A DNA stretch of 64,000 bases. Origin: Bog-532 sp963742875. GTDB lineage: Bacteria > Actinomycetota > Actinomycetes > Streptosporangiales > Streptosporangiaceae. The notes below the pieces were generated by a model. That model made no database searches. It was not told the DNA's origin and saw only the letters and a list, made by a program, of their open reading frames with translations. The DNA lies in NCBI GenBank assembly GCA_963742875.1, contig CAVUNO010000005.1, positions 248,001 through 312,000 of the forward strand, written 5' to 3'. Positions 17,075-24,719 of the stretch are shown in pieces (the first letter of the stretch is position 1; each line of letters starts with the position of its first letter). A program made the translations under genes and the position numbers.

Positions 17075-17902
17075 CTAGTGCGCGTGGATCACCGCCAGCG
17101 GGCACGTGGCGTGCCAGAGCAGCGCCTGGGTCACCGAACCGAGCGGCATATCCTTGACGCCCCCGCGGCCGCGGCAGCCCACCACGAGCAGCTGTGCGTC
17201 CTGGGCCGCGGTCAGCAGGGCGGTCCGCGGCGACTCGATCGTGATCTGGCGGTGAACGTCCACGCCGGGGTGGGCCTTCTCCCACAGGATGATCGACCGC
17301 TCTACGTCTTCCTCGATGCGGTGGGCCATGCCCACGCTGCCCGCCGTATCCGACAGTGCGCAGACCACCATCAGCGGAACGCCCCGCAGCGCGGCCTCCG
17401 CCCCGCCGAACGCCAGCGCGCCCTCGGTCGCCGCCGATCCGTCCGCCCCGACCACGATGGGACCCGGCAGGTATTCGCCGACCGGGCGCCAGTGCCCGCG
17501 GACCACCACGACCGGCCCGGCCGCGTACGCGGCCACCTGGAGGCTGACCGACCCGAGCATTAGCCCGGACAAGCCGCCCAGGCCGCGGGAGCCCACGACC
17601 ACTATGTCGGCGGCGTCGCTGTGCTCGCACAGCATGCGGGCCGCCGGTCCTTCCACCAGCAACTGGCGAACGTCCGGCGCGAAGACGCTCCGTATCCCGG
17701 TCGCGAGAATGCGTTCCGCGCTTTCCCGGGCCAGGTCTTCCGGCTCTCCGGCCAGTGGCGGGCCTGCGGATCCCGGTGCCCAGGTGTGGCACAGGGTAAG
17801 GGCCACGCCGCGAGCCCGGGCCTCACGTGCGGCCCAGCTCAGAGCCTGATGGCTGCTCGATGACCCGTCGTATCCGACGAGGATCCCGTGATCGCTAGCC
17901 AT
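17075..17902 (-). CDS. Tandem-domain universal stress protein
   Basis: A 275-residue protein with two Usp domains (about 1-135 and 146-275). Domain 1 starts ILVGYDGSSSSHQALSWAA and ends VVGSRGLGGLSGLMLGSVS, which carries the ATP-binding G-2x-G-9x-G-S/T loop. Domain 2 starts IVVGADGSAATEGAL and ends VVGCRGRGGVKDMPLGSVT. Double-Usp proteins are a hallmark of the mycobacterial DosR dormancy regulon, where they bind ATP and affect growth arrest. It is transcribed away from the next USP gene, with two DosR-like boxes between them. Its end lies 14 bases from the convergent hydrolase stop. Confidence 0.93.
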   Translation of the reverse strand: MASDHGILVGYDGSSSSHQALSWAAREARARGVALTLCHTWAPGSAGPPLAGEPEDLARESAERILATGIRSVFAPDVRQLLVEGPAARMLCEHSDAADIVVVGSRGLGGLSGLMLGSVSLQVAAYAAGPVVVVRGHWRPVGEYLPGPIVVGADGSAATEGALAFGGAEAALRGVPLMVVCALSDTAGSVGMAHRIEEDVERSIILWEKAHPGVDVHRQITIESPRTALLTAAQDAQLLVVGCRGRGGVKDMPLGSVTQALLWHATCPLAVIHAH

Positions 17903-17980
17903 GGCTACCTCCCATGTGCTTCTATCCCCCAGTGTCGCTCACCCGAGCGGTTGAGGCAGGGGCGGGCGGCCCGCCGGAGG

Positions 17981-18020
17981 GGGACGTTCGGCCCGCCGCT
18001 GGATTGGGGACCTTTGACCG
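17981..18020. promoter_or_regulatory. Two DosR/DevR-like boxes between divergent USP genes
   Basis: GGGACGTTCGGCCC (17981-17994) and GGGACCTTTGACCG (18007-18020) match the window-wide pattern GGGAC-NWWN-GTCCC at most positions and are 26 bases apart. They lie 79 bases upstream of the left USP start and 145 bases upstream of the right one. Paired boxes of this kind fit cooperative DevR-type binding; control of both genes is inferred. Confidence 0.6.
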
Positions 18021-18164
18021 TGCATTCAACGTGCTCGGGTCCCTATGACTTGCGCTGCCCGCGGCGGCATGCTGCCCGTAGGGCCGCCCGAGTGCCCCGA
18101 GGCCGGTGACATCACCGGCGATGGCGGGGGCTGGCGGGCGGCCGTGCCGGAAGGAGGCAGGGCG

Positions 18165-19127
18165 ATGGTGACCAGGCCAATTGTCGTGGGCGCCGATGGC
18201 TCCGAGGAGTCTTTGCGCGCCGTGGAGTGGGCGGCGACCGAAGCCGCGCGCCGGGCGGTCCCGCTGCGGATCGTCGCGGTGACGCCGGCCCCCGCCCGGG
18301 CCCTCGCTGAGCAGGGCTCCGCGGCGAACGTCGACGACGCCCTGCGGGAGGTGTACCAGCAGACGCTGACCACGACGGCCGGGCTCGCGGCCAGCATGGC
18401 CCCCGGTGTCGCCATCGAGACGGAACTGCTGTCGGGTGCGCCCGGACGGATGCTGGCCCGCGACGCGTCGGGAGCCATGATGCTCGTCGTGGGCGCCTTC
18501 GGCTTCGGCGGCTACGGAGAGATGAGCGCGGGTCCGGTCAGCCGGTACGTGGCGGCCTGGGCCACCTGTCCCGTTGTGGTGGTCCGCGATCAGGGCCGGA
18601 CCGTGCACGGGGAGGTCGTCGTCGCGGTGCGGGATCCGGACGAGGCCGCCCCGGCGCTCCGCTTCGCGTTCGAAGAGGCCGCGCTGCGCCGTGCCCGCGT
18701 GCTGGCGGTGCACGCCTGGCACTGGCTGCCCCCGTCCTCGCTGTTGTCCCCCGGAACTCAAGACGGCACGGATGCTCAGGGCGGACGGAGCCTGGCCCGG
18801 CTGCTGACCGTGCCGCGGCACCGTCCCGACACCCGGGCCCATTCCTCGCAGGCCGCCGCGCGGCTCGCCGAGGCGCTGGGCGACTGGCAGGAGCAATTCC
18901 CGCGGGTGCCGGCGAGCCCGAAGGTCATCCACGGCCACCCCGGCCGGGTCCTGGCGGCGCTCTCTGGCCTGGCCGACCTGACCGTGATCGGCCCCCGGGA
19001 CGGGCACGAAGGCCTGCGGATGAGCAACGGCCCGATCCTGCAGACGGTGCTCGACCACGCGCAGGGACCCGTGGCGGTCATTCCGCCGCCCGATCACGCC
19101 TGGGCCGGCCCATCCACGGATCCGTGA
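18165..19127 (+). CDS. Tandem-domain universal stress protein
   Basis: Starts at ATG 18165 with AAGGAGG 8 bases upstream; 320 residues. Domain 1 (PIVVGADGSEESLRAVEWAATEAARR) ends in a loop VVGAFGFGGYGEMSAGPVSRYV that keeps the Gly spacing. Domain 2 begins VVVAVRDPDEAAPALRFAFEEAALR and has a degenerate nucleotide loop (VIGPRDGHEGLRMSNG), so only domain 1 is likely to bind ATP. The same layout, with a long linker of about 40 residues in domain 2, appears in the USP at 22953-23870. It is probably part of the dormancy regulon driven by the upstream boxes. Confidence 0.92.
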   Translation: MVTRPIVVGADGSEESLRAVEWAATEAARRAVPLRIVAVTPAPARALAEQGSAANVDDALREVYQQTLTTTAGLAASMAPGVAIETELLSGAPGRMLARDASGAMMLVVGAFGFGGYGEMSAGPVSRYVAAWATCPVVVVRDQGRTVHGEVVVAVRDPDEAAPALRFAFEEAALRRARVLAVHAWHWLPPSSLLSPGTQDGTDAQGGRSLARLLTVPRHRPDTRAHSSQAAARLAEALGDWQEQFPRVPASPKVIHGHPGRVLAALSGLADLTVIGPRDGHEGLRMSNGPILQTVLDHAQGPVAVIPPPDHAWAGPSTDP

Positions 19128-19161
19128 TGACTTTTCCGCAGCATGCGCGGAAAGTCATCAC
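19124..19161. terminator. Hairpin at the end of the USP gene
   Basis: GTGATGACTTT (19124-19134) pairs perfectly with AAAGTCATCAC (19151-19161), and CCGC/GCGG extends the stem. It overlaps the USP stop codon and lies between the convergent USP and Rv1733c-like genes, where a bidirectional terminator is expected. Confidence 0.7.
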
Positions 19162-19211
19162 GAATCAGTCAGCCGACGAGTGACCAGGCTGCGTCCCGGA
19201 AGGGACCTTGG

Positions 19212-19832
19212 TCAGGTCCGGTGGTCCGTCCATTGGGGGCCGGTGGCACGCCATTCCGCGTCCCAGGCGCTGAACCGCCGGTGGTCGAGACTGCGGACGG
19301 CGAGCGCCTCCGCGCCGAGCAGCAGCAGGATCAGCGTGATGCCGGTGACCATGACGGTCACCGCGACCTCGGCCATGACGTCCCGGTGGCCCACGGGCGG
19401 ATCGGTGATCGCGCCGGCGGCGTTGATCCAGACGCGCGCCGTGGTTCCCCTGGGGGCGCCGGCTGCGACCAGGACCTGCCCGGAATGGGCCGTTCCGTTG
19501 GGCGCCATCCACCGGGCGTTCGCCCACGTGGTCTGGACGGATGAGTACGGGTCCACGGTCCCGACCGTCGGCGCGGGCTGTGTCAGAACGGCCGTTACCT
19601 GGCGGTCCGACGATCGCTGGGCGCGGGCTTGCTGCAGGAACACCTGGTCGGACATGCGGCCGGCCACGAACAGCCCGGCCGGGATCCCGGCCAGCAGCAG
19701 GATCAGCACCGTGAGCCGGACGAAAGTCTCCACCCGGTCCACCGTGCGGCGCAGCGGGTTCCGGTCCAGCCCGAGACAGCGGGCCCACCGCGCCCGGAAG
19801 GTTCCCATCGTGGGAGCGCCGGCCTTGCTCAT
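19212..19832 (-). CDS. Rv1733c-like two-TM membrane protein (DosR-regulon type)
   Basis: About 206 residues from ATG 19832, which has GGAGG 8 bases upstream. The architecture is that of M. tuberculosis Rv1733c: a basic N-terminus with LDRNPLRRTVDRVE, one transmembrane helix (about 38-58), an extracytoplasmic domain of about 95 residues (GQVLVAAGAPRGTTARVWINAAGAITDPPV), a second helix (about 155-178) and a short Arg-rich tail. Rv1733c is a DosR-controlled latency antigen of unknown biochemical role. Two DosR-like boxes lie about 110-160 bases upstream, consistent with the same control here. The family is recognised from motif order; function is unknown. Confidence 0.85.
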   Translation of the reverse strand: MSKAGAPTMGTFRARWARCLGLDRNPLRRTVDRVETFVRLTVLILLLAGIPAGLFVAGRMSDQVFLQQARAQRSSDRQVTAVLTQPAPTVGTVDPYSSVQTTWANARWMAPNGTAHSGQVLVAAGAPRGTTARVWINAAGAITDPPVGHRDVMAEVAVTVMVTGITLILLLLGAEALAVRSLDHRRFSAWDAEWRATGPQWTDHRT

Positions 19833-19947
19833 CTTGGTCACCTCCGGCGGTCAGAAGCGTGCGTGCCGCGGGGACGGCTACCGCGCGCTGCTGCCAGAGT
19901 GCCGGGTGCGGGCCACTCCGGCGCAGGGCGTACCGGCCCTGTCCGCC

Positions 19948-19993
19948 GGGACCTTGGTCTCCTTCTGGCCGGGTCGGCCAGGGCTTTGGTCAC
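19948..19993. promoter_or_regulatory. DosR-like boxes upstream of the Rv1733c-like gene
   Basis: GGGACCTTGGTCTC (19948-19961) is a good match and AGGGCTTTGGTCAC (19980-19993) a weaker one to GGGAC-NWWN-GTCCC, 32 bases apart. The first is 116 bases before the Rv1733c-like start (minus strand). They could also serve the plus-strand remnant and flavin-protein genes on the other side. Confidence 0.6.
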
Positions 19994-20075
19994 TTGACGC
20001 CATGACCTGTAGCACTGCCCGATTCTGGGGCGTTGGCCCAGGCTGGGCACGGTGCGGAGAGTCCGAGGAGGAGAC

Positions 20076-20216
20076 ATGAAAGCGGCAGTCGTTCAGCAGT
20101 TCAGGCGGCCCCTTGTCATCGAGGACCGGCCCGTTCCGCAGCCCGGTCCGGGTCAGATCAGCGTGCGGATGGAGGCGTCCGGGCTGTGCCATACGGACAT
20201 TCACGCCGCGCACGGG
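20076..20216 (+). pseudogene. N-terminal remnant of a zinc alcohol dehydrogenase
   Basis: ATG 20076, with GAGGAGGAGAC just upstream, starts 47 residues that match the beginning of zinc-dependent AdhP-type dehydrogenases: MKAAVVQQF, VIEDRPVPQPGPGQISVRMEASGLCHTDIHAAHG, including the first catalytic zinc Cys (GLCHTD). After about 20216 the similarity stops and the frame runs into the next gene. The rest of the enzyme is missing, so this is a truncated relic with its translation start preserved. It may act as a leader peptide for the following flavin-protein gene. Confidence 0.75.
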
Positions 20217-20266
20217 CCAGGGCTCGTCTGGTGCTGCACCCGTAGACCTGTAAGGAGCAATGCACC

Positions 20267-20701
20267 ATGCCTGACCACATCGCCGGGAGCGTAGATGAGC
20301 TCAGTGAGGACGAGTGCCGCATACTCATCTCGCCCGGCGGCGTTGGCCGGATCGCGTACTCGGGCCGGTTCGGCCTGACCGTGCTCCCGGTCAACTACCA
20401 GGTATTCGAGGACACGATCGTCTTCCGGACCGCGCCGGACAGCCCGATGGGCGAGGACCTGCGTTCCGGGATCGCGAACGCCGAATACAGGGTCGCCTTC
20501 GAGATCGACGAGCTGGATAATTCCGAACGGGCCGGATGGAGCGTTCTCCTTCAGGGGGCGGCTCACCACGTCGACTCCGATACCGAGCGCGGGTCGGTCC
20601 GCGCGTCCGGGGTCGAGCCCTGGGCAGGCGGAACGAAGGAGCACTACATCCGTATTGTCCCCAGCCGGATCACCGGCCGGAGAGTCCGCCAGGTCAGCTG
20701 A
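20267..20701 (+). CDS. PNPOx-like flavin/F420 split-barrel protein
   Basis: A 144-residue pyridoxamine-5'-phosphate-oxidase-like protein with the start SVDELSEDECRILISPGGVGRIAYSG, strand LTVLPVNYQVFEDTIVFRTAP and the end EHYIRIVPSRITGRRV. These proteins form dimeric split barrels that bind FMN, F420 or haem, and some are nitroreductases. The same family recurs at 30878-31291 and fused to an HTH at 27980-28687. AAGGAGC lies just before the ATG. Boxes at 19948-19993 lie upstream of this transcription unit. The cofactor cannot be decided from sequence alone. Confidence 0.86.
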   Translation: MPDHIAGSVDELSEDECRILISPGGVGRIAYSGRFGLTVLPVNYQVFEDTIVFRTAPDSPMGEDLRSGIANAEYRVAFEIDELDNSERAGWSVLLQGAAHHVDSDTERGSVRASGVEPWAGGTKEHYIRIVPSRITGRRVRQVS

Positions 20702-20716
20702 TCCCGAAGCCGAGGC

Positions 20717-20859
20717 GCTGGCCGATACTCCGGGATGGCCGCATCCAGCAGCGCCAGCGCCCGCCAGGGGGTGGCGAGGTTCCCGCCGCAGACCACCCGG
20801 GGCGTCCCGGGGACCCCCGCCAGGACCGCGCCGAGCTTCTCGTCGGTGTTGATCCGCAT
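20717..20859 (-). pseudogene. N-terminal remnant of an acetyl-CoA hydrolase/transferase
   Basis: Reading from ATG 20859, about 47 residues (MRINTDEKLGAVLAGVPG, VVCGGNLATPWRALALLDAAIPEYR) match the N-terminus of the acetyl-CoA hydrolase/4-hydroxybutyrate CoA-transferase family. The reading then runs antisense into the flavin-protein gene. The rest of the gene is absent. A further minus-strand stretch at 20867-21085 (ALKPLSFLDLNKGLVEREF) looks protein-like but I cannot name it. The region 20.7-21.2 kb therefore looks like gene debris rather than empty spacer. Confidence 0.6.
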
Positions 20860-21206
20860 CGCTTCGTCAGCCGATGCGAGAGCCGGCGCCCTGATCGCGG
20901 AGCATGTTCTCGGCGACCGGCCCGGACCGGCGGACCCGCGCGGCGCGGGTGAACTCGCGCTCGACCAGGCCCTTGTTGAGGTCGAGGAAGGACAATGGTT
21001 TCAGCGCGCCCGCCGTGGCGTCGGTGAGCATGGTGCGCAGCGACGCCCGGGTGATGGGCCGTCTGCTTGAGCATGCCCTCATCCTTCCTGCGCGCCGACG
21101 CGGTGATCGACCGTCCGGCGCGGCCGTGGATTCGCACCTGGAACATCCGCCGTCTCTCGTCATCGTCAGCACCTCCAATCTCACTGCGGGGACCCAGGCC
21201 TTGACA

Positions 21207-21220
21207 GGGACGAAAGACCC
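21207..21220. promoter_or_regulatory. DosR-like box upstream of the cyclic-nucleotide-binding protein gene
   Basis: GGGACGAAAGACCC matches GGGAC-NWWN-GTCCC with one arm mismatch. It lies 94 bases before the ATG at 21314. It could drive the run CNB protein - GAPDH - USP, whose genes follow closely on the same strand. Confidence 0.6.
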
Positions 21221-21313
21221 GGACCCGCGTGCCCAACGCCCGTGGGACGCCGCGTCCGGACGCGGGATGGTAGGAGAGCGGACCAGGAGGTGCTCAGAAG
21301 AGGAGATGCCGGC

Positions 21314-21805
21314 ATGGAAAGCGGACAAGGCGTTTCCCGGATCACGGCGGCGGCGCTGGCTACGCATCACTTTCTGCGCGGCATGCCGCGTGAGCTGATC
21401 GCCGAGCTGGTGCCGGCCGCGACCCTCGTGTCGATACCGGCCCACCAGCGCATATTCGAAGACGGCGGGATTGCCCAGGGCTTCTGGCTCATCCGCTCCG
21501 GCTCGGTGGCCCTGGATCTGCACGTACCCGGCGAGGGCCAGGTCGTCATCGAGACCCTCGGGATGGGCGAGGTGCTCGGCTGGTCGTGGCAGCTGCCGCG
21601 GTACCGGTGGGCCCTCGGCGCGGTGGCGGTCCAGCCCACCGAGGCCTTCCAGTTCGACGGGCCGGCGGTACGCGCGCTCTGCGACGCCGATCCGCGGCTC
21701 GGCTACGAGCTCACCCGGCGGTTCCTCGACGTCGCGTCCAACCGGCTGAAGGCCACCAGGGATCGCCTGCTCGAGCGGTACGTTCCCGCCCGTCCCTGGC
21801 CATGA
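21314..21805 (+). CDS. Stand-alone cyclic nucleotide-binding domain protein
   Basis: Starts at ATG 21314 with AGAGGAGA upstream; 163 residues. It is a single Crp/Fnr-type sensor domain: HHFLRGMPRELIAELVPAATLVSIPAHQRIFEDGGIAQGFWLIRSGSVAL, then VIETLGMGEVLGWSWQLP, where the phosphate-binding cassette would lie. The canonical R-S-A of the cAMP cassette is not evident (GEVLGWSWQ instead), so cAMP binding is uncertain. No DNA-binding helix follows, so it is not a complete Crp. Similar single-domain proteins occur beside acyl-CoA synthetases and oxidoreductases. It may be an allosteric partner of a protein such as the GNAT/acyl-CoA synthetase at 32158. Confidence 0.8.
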   Translation: MESGQGVSRITAAALATHHFLRGMPRELIAELVPAATLVSIPAHQRIFEDGGIAQGFWLIRSGSVALDLHVPGEGQVVIETLGMGEVLGWSWQLPRYRWALGAVAVQPTEAFQFDGPAVRALCDADPRLGYELTRRFLDVASNRLKATRDRLLERYVPARPWP

Positions 21806-21894
21806 CGGAGGAAGCCATGGGGGCACTTGCGATTCTCAGGGGTGACGTGCAGGCGGTGACCGACGGCCGGATCCTCACGACACCAACGAACTAA
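21802..21894 (+). CDS. Possible 30-residue peptide between CNB and GAPDH genes
   Basis: ATG at 21802 overlaps the stop of the CNB gene (ATGA) and opens a 30-codon frame (MTEEAMGALAIL, GDVQAVTDGRILTTPTN) ending 20 bases before gap. The overlap suggests translational coupling. No similarity is recognised and chance occurrence is possible. Confidence 0.3.
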   Translation: MTEEAMGALAILRGDVQAVTDGRILTTPTN

Positions 21895-21913
21895 CGAACT
21901 AAGGAGTATTCAG

Positions 21914-22918
21914 GTGGCTACCCGAGTAGGAATAAATGGCTTCGGACGGATCGGGCGCTCGTTCCTGCGCCGCGCGGTTCAGCGCACCGACCTGGAAGTC
22001 GTCGCCATTAACGACATCACCGACGCCCGGACGCTGGCCCACCTGCTGGACTTCGACTCAACGTTCGGCCGGTTCGGGCGCAGCGTCGACTACGCCGACG
22101 ACTCGATCACGGTGGACGGGCATCCCATCGCGGTGCTGAGCCGCCGCGATCCGGCCGACATCGACTGGAGCGGATTCGGCGTCAACGTCGTGGTCGAGGC
22201 CAGCGGCAAATTCCGCACCCGGGACCAGGCCGCGCTGCACCTCAAGGGCGGTGCCAAGAAGGTCGTGATCTCCGCACCGGGCAAGGGCGTCGACGTCACG
22301 ATCGTGCTCGGGGTCAACGACGCCGACTACGACCCGCACCGGCACGACGTGATCTCGAACGCGTCCTGCACGACCAACTGTGTCGCGCCTATGGCCAAGG
22401 TCCTCAACGATGCGTTCGGCCTCGAGCGCGCGTTCATGACGACCATCCACGCCTACACCGGTGACCAGATGCTGCTCGACGGCCCGCACCAGGACCTGCG
22501 CCGGGCCCGGTCGGCGGCCACGAACATGGTGCCGACGACCACGGGTGCGGCCCGTGCCACCGGCGAGGTCATCCCCGCGCTGGCCGGCAAGCTGGACGGC
22601 ATATCGGTGCGCGTGCCGGTGGAAGACGGCTCGCTGACCGACCTCGCGGCGGTGCTGAACGTCGAGGCGACCCGGGAACAGGTCAACGACGCCTTCCGCA
22701 GCGCCGCGGCGTCGGGCTCGCTCAGCGGCCTGCTGAAGTACAGCACCTATCCGATCGTCTCGCGTGATGTCATCGGCGACCCGTCGTCGTGCATCTTCGA
22801 CTCCGAGCTGACCCAGGCCGCGGGCTCGCTCGTCAAGATTTTCGGCTGGTACGACAACGAATGGGGTTACACGTGCCGCCTGGCTGACCTGACCGCCTTC
22901 GTCGGTGGCCAGCTCTGA
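21914..22918 (+). CDS. gap: Type I glyceraldehyde-3-phosphate dehydrogenase
   Basis: A 334-residue GAPDH that oxidises glyceraldehyde-3-phosphate to 1,3-bisphosphoglycerate with NAD+. The Rossmann start RVGINGFGRIGRSFLRR, the Asp at about 34 (AINDITD, favouring NAD), the catalytic Cys152 in SNASCTTNC, the His in MTTIHAYTGDQ and the phosphate-binding TTGAARATGEVIPAL are all present. The GTG start follows AAGGAG. Placement in a stress island, between a CNB protein and a USP, rather than with pgk/tpi, suggests a second, condition-specific GAPDH. The gpmA gene in the same island supports a dedicated lower-glycolysis set. Confidence 0.96.
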   Translation: MATRVGINGFGRIGRSFLRRAVQRTDLEVVAINDITDARTLAHLLDFDSTFGRFGRSVDYADDSITVDGHPIAVLSRRDPADIDWSGFGVNVVVEASGKFRTRDQAALHLKGGAKKVVISAPGKGVDVTIVLGVNDADYDPHRHDVISNASCTTNCVAPMAKVLNDAFGLERAFMTTIHAYTGDQMLLDGPHQDLRRARSAATNMVPTTTGAARATGEVIPALAGKLDGISVRVPVEDGSLTDLAAVLNVEATREQVNDAFRSAAASGSLSGLLKYSTYPIVSRDVIGDPSSCIFDSELTQAAGSLVKIFGWYDNEWGYTCRLADLTAFVGGQL

Positions 22919-22952
22919 CCTGGTTAAGGCCACCCAGTCAAGGAGGACGGTC

Positions 22953-23870
22953 ATGGCAAGCATGCCGATCGTGGTAGGCGCGGACGGCTCGGAGCAGTCA
23001 TCGCGCGCCGTGGAGTGGGCAGCACGTGAGGCCGTACGGCGCAAGGCCCCGCTGCGCATCGTGTCGGTGTCAGTGATGCCGTCCCGGATGCGCCCGCGCA
23101 ACGCGAACCCGGCCACCGTCGCCGACATCCTGCACAAGATCTCGGCCCGGAATCTCGCGGCGGCGCTCACCCGCGCCCGGGAGGTCGCGCCGGGGCTGCT
23201 CATGGACACCGACCTGGTGGCGGGTGCGCCTGCACAGACGCTCACCGCCTGCGGCTCCGGGGCATCGATGCTGGTCGTCGGGGCCCGCGGGGCGGGCGGC
23301 TTCACCGCGATGGTGCTCGGCTCGGTGAGCCGGTACGCCGCCATGCATGCGCCCTGCCCGGTCGTGGTCGCTCACGAGGACAGCGTGGCCGTGCACCGTG
23401 AGGTCGTGGCCGGAGTCGGCGACCCGGCCGAATCCGCTGACAGCCTAGGGTTCGCGTTCGAGGAGGCGTCCATGCGCGGCGCCCGGCTGCTGGCCGTGCA
23501 TGCCCTGGCCCGGTACCCGGCCTCCTCGGCGTGGGACGACGAGGACCTGAAGCTGGCCGGGTGGCTGCACGCCGCGCCGGGCCGGGATGCCGACGGCGAG
23601 GCGGGCGAACCACCCGACGAGACGGCCGCAGCGGGCGAGCTGGCCCAGGTTCTGGCCGGCTGGCAGGAGAAGTACCCGGAAGTGCGCGTCGGCGTGGATA
23701 TCGTCCGCGGTCATGCCGGCCGCGTGCTGGCCAGCTACTCGGCGCGGGCCGATCTCGTGGTGATTGGCCGGCACGGTAACCGCGAGAGCATCGCCGGCGT
23801 CGGCTCGATTCAGCACCCGGTGCTGAACCACGCGCACGGTCCCATCGCGATCGTCCCGTCCACCCACTGA
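22953..23870 (+). CDS. Tandem-domain universal stress protein
   Basis: Starts at ATG 22953 with AGGAGG 7 bases upstream, 34 bases after gap, so probably co-transcribed with it; 305 residues. Domain 1 (MPIVVGADGSEQSSRAVEWAAREAVRR) ends VVGARGAGGFTAMVLGSVSRYA, with the complete ATP-loop spacing. Domain 2 (VVAGVGDPAESADSLGFAFEEASMRGARLLAVHA) has a long acidic insert and a degenerate loop (VIGRHGNRESIAGVGSIQ). It is closely related in layout to the USP at 18165, a probable paralogue. Confidence 0.93.
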   Translation: MASMPIVVGADGSEQSSRAVEWAAREAVRRKAPLRIVSVSVMPSRMRPRNANPATVADILHKISARNLAAALTRAREVAPGLLMDTDLVAGAPAQTLTACGSGASMLVVGARGAGGFTAMVLGSVSRYAAMHAPCPVVVAHEDSVAVHREVVAGVGDPAESADSLGFAFEEASMRGARLLAVHALARYPASSAWDDEDLKLAGWLHAAPGRDADGEAGEPPDETAAAGELAQVLAGWQEKYPEVRVGVDIVRGHAGRVLASYSARADLVVIGRHGNRESIAGVGSIQHPVLNHAHGPIAIVPSTH

Positions 23871-23878
23871 ACGCCGTC

Positions 23879-23905
23879 GCTGGGTGCCCTCACCGGGCGC
23901 CCAGC
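23879..23905. terminator. Hairpin terminator between convergent USP and flavodoxin genes
   Basis: GCTGGGTGCCC (23879-23889) pairs with GGGCGCCCAGC (23895-23905) across a 5-base loop, with one G-T pair. It lies 9 bases after the USP stop and 19 bases from the flavodoxin stop, and probably serves both genes. No T-run follows, as is common in actinomycetes. Confidence 0.75.
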
Positions 23906-23923
23906 CAGGGTCAGCCAGCAGGT

Positions 23924-24475
23924 TCAGCGGGTCGGCGCGTGGCCGATCGGGCCCGCGGTGAAGGCGAGCGCGGCGCCCCACGACCGGGCGCGCTGAGCTT
24001 CGCCCTCCAGCAGCGCGTTCTGCTTGCTCACCAGGAAACTCTTCGCCGGGGCGACCAGATCGTAGCCGTGCTGGCGGAGCCGGTGAGCGATGCCCTGGCT
24101 GGCCCGCCCGGTGAGCAGCGCGACCCCCTCGAACCGGGTGTCGAACGCGGCGGCGGGAAGGGCGTTGGCCGGTCCGATGCCGTGCAGCCACTCGCGCAGG
24201 CCCGGGCCGGCGGCGTCTGGCTCCAGGTCGAGCCCGCTGCCCGGCTTGCCGGCCGCCTCGGCGCCCATCCGGCGTGACGAGCCGCTTGTCATGCCGTGCA
24301 TGTGGGTCGGTCCGCCGACGATGAGGAGATCGGTGTTGCGTGCCATCTCGGCGGTGGCCCGGGTCACCGGCACGATGCTCACGTCACACGCCTTGTCCCG
24401 CAGGCCCTCGGCGATACTGTTCGCGATGATATGAGTGTTTCCGTACAGCGACTCGTAGACGATCAGCGCTCGCAT
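23924..24475 (-). CDS. Flavodoxin-family FMN protein
   Basis: A 183-residue flavodoxin-like protein. The FMN phosphate loop is in the N-terminal strand MRALIVYESLYGNTHIIANSIAEGL (T/S-x-x-G-N-T pattern); the second flavin segment is LLIVGGPTHMHGMTS and the third ALLTGRASQG. It carries electrons in the cytoplasm or serves as a flavin-dependent reductase. A GGAGGCGCC site precedes the ATG. It stands alone, upstream in direction from the cytochrome b gene, and could supply electrons in hypoxic metabolism. The redox partner is unknown. Confidence 0.88.
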   Translation of the reverse strand: MRALIVYESLYGNTHIIANSIAEGLRDKACDVSIVPVTRATAEMARNTDLLIVGGPTHMHGMTSGSSRRMGAEAAGKPGSGLDLEPDAAGPGLREWLHGIGPANALPAAAFDTRFEGVALLTGRASQGIAHRLRQHGYDLVAPAKSFLVSKQNALLEGEAQRARSWGAALAFTAGPIGHAPTR

Positions 24476-24719
24476 GATGGCGCCTCCTTGGGCATCGCCC
24501 GGTGTTTACCTTCATGGCATCCGGGGCCGCAGCCACCGCCTAGGTGCCAATGTCCCGTTATGACCGGGACCATTGCCTGCCCCGCATCCTCACCGGCACC
24601 GCCGGTCGCCCGGTGCCGCAGGTGCCGCAAATGCCGCTGGCCCGGGCGGGCAGGGCGCCTTGGTCCTGTCCGCCCGGGCCAGCCGGCTTCCCGTCAGGCG
24701 GGTATTTCGGAGGCCTGGG

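Noticed and set aside
15890..17563. 557-codon plus frame overlapping the membrane hydrolase
   Set aside because: Arg/Pro/Ala-rich with no domains, and it runs across two real genes; a shadow frame.
19202..19215. Good DosR-like match GGGACCTTGGTCAG
   Set aside because: It lies at the 3' ends of two convergent genes, next to a terminator, so it is not placed to act as a promoter operator.
17075..24475. Possible phage or integrative element boundary around the USP genes
   Set aside because: No integrase, tRNA target or flanking repeats were found, so the island is not called mobile.
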